From NCBI GenBank assembly GCA_910584575.1, contig CAJUBG010000007.1, positions 20,315 to 84,314 of the forward strand: a stretch of DNA of 64,000 bases. The letters are read 5' to 3'. The DNA is from an uncultured Dorea sp. (GTDB lineage: Bacteria > Bacillota > Clostridia > Lachnospirales > Lachnospiraceae). Below the pieces are notes generated by a model. It saw nothing but the letters and a program-made list of their open reading frames with translations, did no database searches and was not told the origin of the DNA. A program made the translations under genes and the position numbers. Below, in pieces: positions 15,816-25,069 of this stretch; position 1 is the first letter of the stretch, and each line of letters starts with the position of its first letter.

Positions 15816-17026
15816 TGATATTCATTTGCTATTATAGCAAAAATGTAATTATTCTGCTTGACGAATATGACACTCCTATACAGGAAGCCTGGCTCTCAGG
15901 GGCGTGGGATGAAGCAGTTTATTTTTTTAGGAATTTTTTTAATGCTGTTTTTAAGACAAATAAGCATCTGCAGAGAGGATTAATTACTGGAATCACCAGG
16001 ATTTCTAAAGAATCCATATTCTCTGACCTGAATAATCCAGAGGTAATCACTACGACCTCAAACGCGTATGCCAAGGCTTTCGGATTTACGGAGTCAGAAG
16101 TATTTGAAGCACTTGAGAGCATGGGGCTTGGAGGGGAAAAGCAAGGGGTGAAGCACTGGTATGACGGCTTCAAGTTTGGCAATATTCCCGACATCTACAA
16201 TCCCTGGTCAATCGCCAACTTTATTAACAACCGTGGCGAATACGATGCTTACTGGGCTGACAGCAGCAGTAATGAGCTTGTCAATTCGCTGATACGCCGA
16301 AGCTCTCCGGACATTAAAAAGACAATGGAGCATCTTTTACAGGGACAAGCTTTTGAGGCTGAAATAGATGAACAGATTGCCTTTCATCAGCTTGCAGACA
16401 ATGAAAACGCCATATGGAGTCTGCTTCTTGCCACCGGTTATCTGAGAATAGAAACGGTTGTACGAAAAGGACGGCTTCTTAGGAAAAGCTATACCCTGCG
16501 ACTTACCAATATGGAAGTTGAGAGTATGTTTTCAAAGATGATAGACGGGTGGTTCCGCACCTCGGAAACCACATATAATAACTTTATCAAAGCCCTTTTA
16601 ATAAATGACGTTGACTCCATGAATGAATTCATGAATAAGATTGCTCTGCAAAGCTTTTCCAGCTTTGATACGGCAAAAAATGCCTCAAAAGGTGATGAGC
16701 CGGAACGGTTTTACCATGGCTTTGTTCTTGGGCTTATTGTAGAGCTTGAAGATCGGTTTACAGTTACCTCCAACAGAGAAAGCGGGTTCGGACGGTACGA
16801 TGTGATGCTTGAACCTTTGGATAAGGATAGAGATAATGCTTATATTATTGAATTTAAGGTAAGGAAGCCGAAGCAGGAAAAGAGTATTGAAGAAACACTT
16901 GCGAATGCTCTTGCGCAGATAGACGATAAGGAATATGAAGCTTTACTGATTGCAAAAGGTATACCTCCGCAGAAGATTCGGAAATATGGGTTTGCTTTTG
17001 AGGGGAGGAACGTGTTGATTGCGTAA
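15815..17026 (+). pseudogene. AAA-ATPase-like / PD-(D/E)XK protein, 5'-truncated
   Basis: 403 codons. Homology starts abruptly at the Walker B strand (VIILLDEYDTPIQEAW near codon 10); the YVDKT and RPRRFGKS part present in related genes is missing. The C-terminal nuclease-like domain is complete (GFGRYDVMLEP...AYIIEFKV). There is no ribosome site at the first ATG. The break coincides with the 46-bp repeat, so the 5' third was lost in a rearrangement. Probably not functional as an ATPase. Confidence 0.8.
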
Positions 17027-17040
17027 GGGAGGTTATAGGT

Positions 17041-17262
17041 ATGGGATTATACTTAAATCCTGGGAATGATGCCTTTCGCCAGGCTTTATCAGATGATATC
17101 TATATAGATAAAACAAGTATGATTGCACTGATGAACAGAAGGCTGAATAAGCCTAGCGTAAAATTCGTCTGCGTAAGCCGGCCGCGTCGTTTTGGAAAAT
17201 CTACTTTACAGTACATGACCTCTGCTGATAAGTGGCAGTCAGCAGAGGTCTTATGTTCCTAA
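17041..17262 (+). pseudogene. AAA-ATPase-like protein, N-terminal fragment
   Basis: GGGAGG precedes the ATG. The first ~55 codons are a good family N-terminus (LYLNPGNDAFRQAL, DIYIDKTSMIAL, CVSRPRRFGKS) of the type seen at 49,645. The frame then leaves the family directly after Walker A and stops 18 codons later. The breakpoint lies at the edge of the defence island, so insertion of the island probably cut this gene. Confidence 0.75.
17217..17250. terminator. 12-bp hairpin after the SIR2 gene
   Basis: GACCTCTGCTGA/TCAGCAGAGGTC with a 10-base loop, eight bases after the SIR2 stop codon. There is no U-run on either strand, so termination strength is uncertain. Confidence 0.55.
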
Positions 17263-19286
17263 AGAACCTGAGAAATATCAATTTCACATTCATCTAAAGC
17301 TGTATAAAAATAGCCCAGTCCTTCTCCAATCTGCTTGTGAATTTCATAGGATTTTCTAAACTTTTGTATAGCCCTTTCACGTTTCCCATGCTTTGCATCG
17401 GCTATTGCCAGATATGTATATGTACGGGCAATACTTTGCATAGCTTTAGACCTCCTGGCAAATTCCAAAGCCTTCATTCCATACTCTACTGCCAGCTTAT
17501 AATTATCGCGCATATAGAGACTGCACAAACGGCTATAAATAAATGCTTTATGATAAATCTGCCGTTTTTTATCCTGGAGCTGTTCGGCTTCTGAAAGTGC
17601 GAGCTGCTCTTTTCGTAAAGAAATATCCCAATCATCAGAAATTAGTGAACCTTGGTGATAAATAAACGACCACAACTCATGGCACCGTTCTTCCTCATAG
17701 AGACCATTCGCACAGCATAATTCCATAGCATGTATACATTTTTCATGATATATGAGAGCAACTTCTCTCTTAGCTATTGAAACAGCTAAATTTGCAACAT
17801 AGTAATATGCATTAGCTATTGAACTATTTTCACCATAAGGAACCAACTGATTGATTTTTGAAATCGAATCTTCTAAAATCTCCAAATTCCCCTGATTATA
17901 AGCAGCAATTGCCCCATAATGTGAAATCATCAAATTAACGGCTTCAATAACTTCTCCGTCTTTCCATAAAGCCTGATAAGCTCTTTCAAAATCTTCTTTT
18001 AAAGTCAACACCATGCCATCTTTTAAGTTAGCTTCATACATATAGAGAAAACGATAATATCTGCTTTTCTTAAAATACTGCTGTGACCTTCCTTTACATT
18101 TTTCTAAATAATTTTTTAGATAATGTTGCGTCCTCCGATAATCTTTTGCATCTATAGATTCCATAAGCAAATTTTCAAGTGCAATCTCTGCAATATCATA
18201 GCACTCTTTTTCTAAGGCTTTCTGATATGCTTCCTTCTTACTTATCTCCCCTAGATTCATTTTAAATCGTAATTTGTCCCCCTTGGCTATCTGCTTTTTA
18301 GGAAGCGCAAGCCCTTCCCTCCAAATCTTACAAGCCTCATCAACTAAACCAAAATCATACAAATATTTGGAGAGGATTGCCATTTTCTTTGATTTTACTA
18401 CTGTATCAAATTGTTTTTCAAGATATTCAGGACAGTCCAATACGGGTTCTAATGGAATCTTAATGTCACTTTTTTCAGATAAATTATCTAAAAGGTCTGT
18501 CATATCACCGACCCAAAGCTGAAAATTATCTGAAGATGCTTTCTTAAGTAAAAGGCAAGGCTCATCTTCTGTTGGTTTTTTATAAACATTCCATATAACC
18601 TGTTTTTTAGAACTTGGAAGATTTTCATATAGAATAGGGAAAAAATCATCATCATACCCACTATATCCTAAAAACAACATATTGTAATTCTTGATAATAT
18701 AAGAAAATATCTCCCTGAGATATCGAGAGTTACTTAGTTTTGCAACCTTTGTTCGGGTGTAGCAGAGTGTCTGCGGCTCTCTGCAGTCGCCGTGCGGCTT
18801 CCAGATTGTCACTTTTTTACCCTTTATGGCTCGAATTAGTTCATTCGCCTCTTTGCTCGTACTGGGAATCTTATCAAACAAATCAAAACAAATCTTCCGT
18901 TTCTCAAGAGCTCTTTCAAGACATGGATCAAAATTAGGAGTTACGATACAATTAATTCCCTGATTTATAAGTTCTGCCAACAGATAATGATTTCTGTTTG
19001 GGGTTGCATATTGAAAACATTCTACCGGGTTGAAATTCCCATCTGTAGAATCCCAGATAATCTGTAGAAGTTGTTCTGGTTTTGTATGGATTCTCTTTAA
19101 GCTTGTCTGAAAGTTTTCCCTCGTTGACAGACATTGTCCCAAACAAGAAAGCAACTGATTATTTAATTCCTGGAAAGACGGCAGACAAGTAGGATACATT
19201 ATGGAGGCACCTGCACCTACAAAAATACATACTTCTTTTTTATTTTGCAGCAATCTTTTTATATTGTCGATATCAAGTGAACTCAT
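17259..19286 (-). CDS. SIR2-domain protein with helical-repeat C-terminus
   Basis: 675 residues from the ATG at 19286 (AAGTGAG seven bases upstream). Residues 1-~260 are a SIR2-type NAD-binding fold: GAGAS (24-28), TPNFD (116-120), KPHGD with H165, FLGYSGYDDDF (205-215). The rest is helical with TPR-like blocks (YYVANLAVSIAKREVALIYHEKC, ARTYTYLAIADAKHGKRERAIQKF). Many bacterial SIR2 proteins of this build are antiphage NADases (for example in Thoeris and DSR systems), so an abortive-infection effector is a fair inference. It follows rdrB by about 210 bases with a terminator between them. Confidence 0.8.
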   Translation of the reverse strand: MSSLDIDNIKRLLQNKKEVCIFVGAGASIMYPTCLPSFQELNNQLLSCLGQCLSTRENFQTSLKRIHTKPEQLLQIIWDSTDGNFNPVECFQYATPNRNHYLLAELINQGINCIVTPNFDPCLERALEKRKICFDLFDKIPSTSKEANELIRAIKGKKVTIWKPHGDCREPQTLCYTRTKVAKLSNSRYLREIFSYIIKNYNMLFLGYSGYDDDFFPILYENLPSSKKQVIWNVYKKPTEDEPCLLLKKASSDNFQLWVGDMTDLLDNLSEKSDIKIPLEPVLDCPEYLEKQFDTVVKSKKMAILSKYLYDFGLVDEACKIWREGLALPKKQIAKGDKLRFKMNLGEISKKEAYQKALEKECYDIAEIALENLLMESIDAKDYRRTQHYLKNYLEKCKGRSQQYFKKSRYYRFLYMYEANLKDGMVLTLKEDFERAYQALWKDGEVIEAVNLMISHYGAIAAYNQGNLEILEDSISKINQLVPYGENSSIANAYYYVANLAVSIAKREVALIYHEKCIHAMELCCANGLYEEERCHELWSFIYHQGSLISDDWDISLRKEQLALSEAEQLQDKKRQIYHKAFIYSRLCSLYMRDNYKLAVEYGMKALEFARRSKAMQSIARTYTYLAIADAKHGKRERAIQKFRKSYEIHKQIGEGLGYFYTALDECEIDISQVL

Positions 19287-19326
19287 TGCATTTCTCACTT
19301 TCTGTGATACTTATTAGCTTATAATT

Positions 19327-19386
19327 GAAAAAATAAAAATGGTAAGCAAACAAGGAGAATCTCGTTCTCCTGATTTCCTTACCATT
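19327..19386 (-). terminator. terminator between rdrB and the SIR2 gene
   Basis: Nested stem: outer AATGGTAAG/CTTACCATT, inner AGGAGAA/TTCTCCT, then TTTTTATTTTTT on the minus strand. AT-rich -10-like sequence lies just before it (near 19,395-19,405), so it might also sit in a leader of the SIR2 gene. Confidence 0.75.
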
Positions 19387-19499
19387 AATCAACAACTATA
19401 TAATATCATACTATTTAAATAAAATCGACATTTTTTATACTAATTTTTCTAACTTTGGGGAATATAAAAATAAATATATTATGTTCAAAAATGGCATTT

Positions 19500-22400
19500 T
19501 CATCCTTCTTGAAAACTTTGCAGGTTCCCCATCTTCCTGATCTCATCCAACCATTCATAAATCATTGTGCGGCTATAAAGAGGCCCTCCATTCTCATCCT
19601 TTGCCTGCTCTAAGGCACACGCCATTAATGCATATTCATTTGCCAACGAAGTGCTGAAGCATCCCTTATCATCCGTATTGATAGAAACCGACAACTGCGG
19701 ACACTGGGACAGTTTTTTGGGATCTTGCACCAGATGATGGTTGTACCATTTCACAATAGGGTGATTCTCGTAACTGTCAAGAACAGAAATCATATAATTG
19801 GATGAAGGATTACTCTCTATTGAGATCCCCCACTTTGCAATATTACGCTGTAACATCTTCTGAAGTATCTCCACGCCTTCCACCCAACATTCCGGTACAG
19901 AGAATTCCTGCTTCTCCTGTCCGCGGAGTTTTACATTCTTATCATAATGATATGCATAGTACAAGTACGCCACCGCTTCGGTCTCCCTTATATGAAAATT
20001 CTCAGGATATTGATAATTCATGGAATAACTGCCATAAGAACGATATTCTCCTTTTGTTCCTGTCTGCCATGACGGCTTATCAAATTTTTTGTACTTATAA
20101 TACTGGGGGTTATCTCCCCTTAATTTCCATGCTTCAAAATATGTCCGAATATTATAGTTGTGTTTCTGCGAAAGTTCCCCGTAAACCTCACTAAAGTATT
20201 TACTGAATTCTCTTTCCACATAATTATGCAGATTATTCAACTCCACCCCCAGGCGGTATTTTGTAATCCGACTAAAAATCCATGCAAGATTGTCAAGATA
20301 ATCCTGTTTAGGCAGACAAATTACGTTCTGCTTTACCTTATAATAGTTCCTCACATCCAGACCTAATGCAAGCACATGCCCTAGCCGGTCTCCACAATCC
20401 AGATTCAGAAATTGGATTGCTTCTTCAATCGCACGCAGACCATCCACAATATCCAGGAAATCCTCACCTACATGATATGTTACTCTTAACTGCGGCAGAT
20501 TCCTTTCATCATTATTCTTCCACTTTTCTACCACACAATGATTCTTCAAATATCGAAACGCCTGTGCAAACACTTCAGGTCTACAGCCGATTTCCATTGA
20601 ACATGCGTCAATTCCCAAGACACGTTTTGCCACTTGTGGAAAACGTTCCCTAAGACCAACAATACAACAAGCCTGCTGCCTGATTTGCATCCTTTTCCTC
20701 TCATGCCTGCAGGAAGAACGGTATAATTTTTCCGGAGTATCGTCTGGTTCCTTCACAAAATGGTACACAAAATAATATCGTTCTAATAGACTCTTCTGCT
20801 TCACATCAGGAAAATCAATTTCTCGAATATACTCTACATTCTTCTTTATCGTATCCTTCGGCACAATCCTAACCTCCAGATGCTTTAGCCATGGGTCGGA
20901 CAGTGTATCTTCAATCGCCAATTTAAGCACTGCATTCTCTAACGGCGAATGATCCGTCAACATTCCTTTTCGTCTGTCATATTTCTGGAAATTACGAAAG
21001 CCAATTCTCTTATTTGATTGAATAAGCTCGCTTCTGAGATTTTCTTTCATCACCAAATATGCATAAAACAGATTCAAGTATCTCTCATCCTTCGGATTTC
21101 CCTGATATGCTTTTTGGAACATTGTATAGAGAAAATATCTCTCGCCGCACAACTCCCATCGGGCTTTGTTCTCCGTCTGGTCTCTGGCAGGTACGCCCCA
21201 CAAAGCATAATCCTGACGTTGCGCTAATCCCCTTCCCCGCCTCAACGTATTAATTGCCAGTTGGATATTCCGGCTGTTCACCTGCAGTTGCGTTCCATTC
21301 CTCAGCCATGACTCGACAGTTTCATCCGTGCAGTTTTTCCACATCATGGCATAAACTCTTTCCTCCATGATTGGTTCTAAAACTGCCACCGGAATCTCTT
21401 TCCTTTCTCCGCACTTACTAAACGCATATTCCAGGCATTGCCAGAATGTTATGTCTTCTTTTCCATCCAAAACCGGAATTTCAATTCCATTCTCCTCCAA
21501 CCCCCTCAAAAAGCAATCAATGTCTTTATTCCATTTTTTATCTGCCTTTTTCCTGTATTGTTGCAGCCACGAATTATTTTTTTCCTCTTTCTTCCGTTTC
21601 AACAGTGACAGTATCTTCTGATATTCTAGCTTTACCCCTTCCTCAATCTGCTGAAAAATTGTCTTATTAGAATACTCATGAAGATAGTATTCCCTCAACC
21701 GGATTTCTCTCCCGCTGAACCAGGAATATAAATACATTCTTATTAACGCTGCCTGCAGGTAGAGAATCTCAAATTTATTCTCTTGATATCCTTGATAATA
21801 AGCCTGATTTACATTTAGCTTATCATAATTCAGCTCGCTCATCTTCTTACGGATATCGCGGTTGTCCGTATCATTCATGATTCGTATCCAACTGAGGTTA
21901 AAATGTGGCGAAGAAGCCCATAAGTGAAAATGGTTATCTGATAATTCCTGCTGTAATAATTTATTTAAATAGAAATTATTGTGTCTTATTACAGCCGGCC
22001 AATCAAAACGCGTTCTCTTTTTTCTGGATTTCAGATCCTCAATCGCACAGAATGCCGTGGTAAATGTGTCCTCGCTGATCTGTACCGTCAATTGCCTCCA
22101 ATCTAGCAGATAACGATACTGACATACCACTTCATTACTGTTAAATTGGAGCATCTTTTCCGCCGCAAGTAACAACAGACCAAAAAGATTAAGCGGCTGG
22201 CCCTTTGAACCAACCGCTTTAACACTGTTTATAAACTGTTTTTCACATTCAACTTGCACCATATCTTTGATTGCTGCGTAAATATTTTCCAACTCGCTTT
22301 CTGAATATTCCTTCGTATATGGAAGAGCCAGCTTCAAAAATTGCTGTGTGGAAAGTATATCGTATGCTACAGAATCCTCTAAAATATTCTGAGATGGTAT

Positions 22401-22532
22401 ATGCTTTATAAATAATTGCTGTATGGAAAGTATATCATATGTTATAGAATTCTCTAAAATATCCTGAGATGATACATGTTTTATAAATAATTCAATGATA
22501 TATCTTACATTCTTCATATCTCCTATCTCCAA
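19500..22532 (-). CDS. rdrB: RADAR adenosine-deaminase-fold protein
   Basis: 1010 residues. All adenosine deaminase motifs appear in order: NHFHL (H201, H203), YHVGED (H687, E690), DRLGHVLALG (H719), SNPSSN (907-912), INTDD (D954, D955), i.e. zinc ligands and catalytic residues. Large inserts separate them, as in RdrB. In RADAR, RdrB assembles into a large shell and, with RdrA, converts adenosine or ATP to inosine forms during phage infection. It overlaps rdrA by 10 bases. The N-terminus has a 25-residue tandem duplication (16-40 and 41-65). Assignment is from motifs plus the adjacent ATPase. Confidence 0.85.
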   Translation of the reverse strand: MEIGDMKNVRYIIELFIKHVSSQDILENSITYDILSIQQLFIKHIPSQNILEDSVAYDILSTQQFLKLALPYTKEYSESELENIYAAIKDMVQVECEKQFINSVKAVGSKGQPLNLFGLLLLAAEKMLQFNSNEVVCQYRYLLDWRQLTVQISEDTFTTAFCAIEDLKSRKKRTRFDWPAVIRHNNFYLNKLLQQELSDNHFHLWASSPHFNLSWIRIMNDTDNRDIRKKMSELNYDKLNVNQAYYQGYQENKFEILYLQAALIRMYLYSWFSGREIRLREYYLHEYSNKTIFQQIEEGVKLEYQKILSLLKRKKEEKNNSWLQQYRKKADKKWNKDIDCFLRGLEENGIEIPVLDGKEDITFWQCLEYAFSKCGERKEIPVAVLEPIMEERVYAMMWKNCTDETVESWLRNGTQLQVNSRNIQLAINTLRRGRGLAQRQDYALWGVPARDQTENKARWELCGERYFLYTMFQKAYQGNPKDERYLNLFYAYLVMKENLRSELIQSNKRIGFRNFQKYDRRKGMLTDHSPLENAVLKLAIEDTLSDPWLKHLEVRIVPKDTIKKNVEYIREIDFPDVKQKSLLERYYFVYHFVKEPDDTPEKLYRSSCRHERKRMQIRQQACCIVGLRERFPQVAKRVLGIDACSMEIGCRPEVFAQAFRYLKNHCVVEKWKNNDERNLPQLRVTYHVGEDFLDIVDGLRAIEEAIQFLNLDCGDRLGHVLALGLDVRNYYKVKQNVICLPKQDYLDNLAWIFSRITKYRLGVELNNLHNYVEREFSKYFSEVYGELSQKHNYNIRTYFEAWKLRGDNPQYYKYKKFDKPSWQTGTKGEYRSYGSYSMNYQYPENFHIRETEAVAYLYYAYHYDKNVKLRGQEKQEFSVPECWVEGVEILQKMLQRNIAKWGISIESNPSSNYMISVLDSYENHPIVKWYNHHLVQDPKKLSQCPQLSVSINTDDKGCFSTSLANEYALMACALEQAKDENGGPLYSRTMIYEWLDEIRKMGNLQSFQEG
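22341..22490. repeat. 75-bp tandem duplication in the rdrB 5' region
   Basis: Two diverged in-frame copies (22341-22415, 22416-22490), each coding 25 residues of the type FIKH-SQ-ILE-S--YDILS-QQ. Confidence 0.85.
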
Positions 22533-25069
22533 CTATATGCTTGATAGCCTATCTCATCGCTGGTAGTCACCTCGGCATCTCTTCTCTTAGACTTACCGTA
22601 ACGTTTATTACTTCCGCAATGTTCAGCACAGCAATATACAATTCTGCCAAACATTTTCTTCGTATACTCATCTGGTTCTTGGGCTTTATTTAAAAATACC
22701 TTCATAATCGGACACTTTTCAAAATTCGCTGCAAATCCAATACTTTTTCCCCGACTTTTATTAAGCGAATACCCTTTGTCTTCATTTACAAGAAATTCTT
22801 TTATATCCTGATACACTGCTTTTAATACTGTAAACACACTGTCACTTTCAACCGCTGAATTATTCTTTTCACTAGCTCGATCTCGAAGCCAGCACAACAT
22901 ATGATAATAAATATCCGTATAATGAAACGGCACTGCAATCCCCTTACTGTCTAATTCCCATTTCTGAAATTCTTTGTATAATGTGGAAGATTGTTTTAAT
23001 GTTTCTCTAACCTCATCTATTGTCTCCTTACTGTTTGTCAAATCTATTAAGGCTTTTGCAATAGCTTCATAAAGCTCATAAAAATATTCTTTATAATAAA
23101 ACGAATGCTTTATAAAAGCTAAAATATTAAAATTAGCGCTATAATTAATAAGTGACCACTTCATTCCACTCTCTGAATCTTGTTCTACTTTTAAGACAAT
23201 ATTTTCTCTTTCATTCAGTTCAGAAGCAAATTCTTCAAAAAAAATAAACATCCATTCCAAATCCCTAATTTTCTTTTCATTCTCTTTAATCCAATCACAT
23301 ACTTGATTTATTTCCTGGTACTCCCATTGGATGTAGGGGCGTGCTGTTGCAAGATAAATTCTTTCAATACATCCCCATAACTGCTCTTTCTCCGGCCACC
23401 TCCCATCTAAAGCCTGAGCATCCTCTTCTTTTTCTTTCCTCTTTCCTTCTATTATTTGGGGAACTAGATAGTTTGACCAACTTCCCGCCCAACTATCAGG
23501 AAATATTTCCGCCATCATATCCTTTCCACCGTTGGAACGGGTGCTTCTTTGTAACTTCATCTTTTCTCTCTGTGCTAGATACGTATAGAAAATAACAATC
23601 GCATCTGCGAATAATTTTTCTTCCTGATTTTCCCTGCCTGCCAAATATAAAAAGTGTAACAATTCGCCATAACTATTCTTAAACCGGTAAGGAATCACCC
23701 CATACTTTTCAATTAAAATATCATTAACAAAATACTTATCATTATCAATTAAATACTCGTTCATGCCTGCATAGTCTAATTCGCAAAGAAATAAAATTTT
23801 TCTTTTATGCTCATAACTTAATTTTCTATTTGTTATACGATTTAAAAAATCACAGGCAAATTGCTCGATATTATCCTTCAAAATTTCTTTATGATTTTTA
23901 TTTGCCTCCAAATCCTTGGCTATTAACTGGCTGTCTAAGTATCCATAATATCCTCTTAATTCACGCAAAGATTCCGGTTCTAAAAAATGCATCGTCTTCC
24001 CGCTTATGTAGAAACACATCCCTGTTGCTTCTTTAATCTTACAAAAAATACTTTCTCTTATAGTTTTTCCATTCTCTTGAACATGCCATTTTTCTCGGAT
24101 TTCTTGTTGATGAATGACCATATCCGGCATATACACTCTATTTTGAATTGGAAGCAGCTTCGCAAGATATTCTTTGGCATAATTGTTAATATACTCCGTT
24201 TCATTTATATCCCTTCTATCCCTGCTGTCGGAGTAAAGTTTATAACCATTTTTCTCTGCCAGATGCATAATCTGTTCATATTTTACTGCTACTACTATAA
24301 TAACATTTTTCACAGCAACATAGCGGTAAAGCTGCTCAAGACTTTCAAAACCGTTTTCTCCGTTCATATCCAGATCATCGATCGGCACGACGAGATAATT
24401 CTTCTGGTCTCTCCATTCACACCCGTTTCTCAACACGATTTCCAAATAGTTGTCAACCAGTTTCTTAAATTTATCATTCATCTCTAAGCTATCTGGCAAG
24501 CTACGAAGTAAAGACAATGAAGAATATCCTGACATTAAATCTGATTCATTTGTCCTATTCTTTTTCTTCTTAATCATCTGATGAATTTCATATATCTTAT
24601 CAAACTCCTGCAAAATATCATATTGAAATTTTCGATTCCTTCTTTCTTCAGCCGTATCCTTCTCTAAATATTCATCCACATTTCTTAACATTCTTGATAA
24701 TAAAATATCAAAAACATCCTCGCTGGAATCCAACATAGATGCATCCAGACTATCCATTACGCTGAACTGTACGTCATCATATACTTCCTTACTTTTGTCT
24801 TCACCTATTACAGTTTCCATAAAAGTTTTGTACTTATTGGAAACCAATGAATTTACAAAGGATAACAGTAAAGAACTTTTACCGCTTCCCCTGTTGCCAA
24901 GAATTGTAATAATATTCCCTCTCTTATTCTGTGTTTCTGTCAAAATCTCATTAAGCACTTTATATAAGCTATTGTAAACATCTTTGAAAATAGAATTGTT
25001 AAAGTCTTTAACATCTTCAATATATTCTTCATAATTATTATGCAAATCGATACATATACTACTTGACAT
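22523..25069 (-). CDS. rdrA: RADAR P-loop ATPase
   Basis: 848 residues. Walker A GNRGSGKSS at 58-66; Walker B YLVVPIDDLD at about 225-234, followed by a sensor-like IIVVAVKYEQ. The long C-terminal part has no other known domain. Size, P-loop and position directly before an adenosine-deaminase-fold gene match RdrA, the AAA+ ring ATPase of RADAR. Overlaps of 10-11 bases with both neighbours indicate coupled translation. I cannot exclude a STAND-like relative outside RADAR, but the pairing makes that unlikely. Confidence 0.82.
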   Translation of the reverse strand: MSSSICIDLHNNYEEYIEDVKDFNNSIFKDVYNSLYKVLNEILTETQNKRGNIITILGNRGSGKSSLLLSFVNSLVSNKYKTFMETVIGEDKSKEVYDDVQFSVMDSLDASMLDSSEDVFDILLSRMLRNVDEYLEKDTAEERRNRKFQYDILQEFDKIYEIHQMIKKKKNRTNESDLMSGYSSLSLLRSLPDSLEMNDKFKKLVDNYLEIVLRNGCEWRDQKNYLVVPIDDLDMNGENGFESLEQLYRYVAVKNVIIVVAVKYEQIMHLAEKNGYKLYSDSRDRRDINETEYINNYAKEYLAKLLPIQNRVYMPDMVIHQQEIREKWHVQENGKTIRESIFCKIKEATGMCFYISGKTMHFLEPESLRELRGYYGYLDSQLIAKDLEANKNHKEILKDNIEQFACDFLNRITNRKLSYEHKRKILFLCELDYAGMNEYLIDNDKYFVNDILIEKYGVIPYRFKNSYGELLHFLYLAGRENQEEKLFADAIVIFYTYLAQREKMKLQRSTRSNGGKDMMAEIFPDSWAGSWSNYLVPQIIEGKRKEKEEDAQALDGRWPEKEQLWGCIERIYLATARPYIQWEYQEINQVCDWIKENEKKIRDLEWMFIFFEEFASELNERENIVLKVEQDSESGMKWSLINYSANFNILAFIKHSFYYKEYFYELYEAIAKALIDLTNSKETIDEVRETLKQSSTLYKEFQKWELDSKGIAVPFHYTDIYYHMLCWLRDRASEKNNSAVESDSVFTVLKAVYQDIKEFLVNEDKGYSLNKSRGKSIGFAANFEKCPIMKVFLNKAQEPDEYTKKMFGRIVYCCAEHCGSNKRYGKSKRRDAEVTTSDEIGYQAYSWR

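Noticed and set aside
15535..15837. 100-codon plus-strand frame before the truncated AAA-ATPase
   Set aside because: It crosses the IS66 relic in antisense and the duplicated 46-bp segment; no ribosome site or family.
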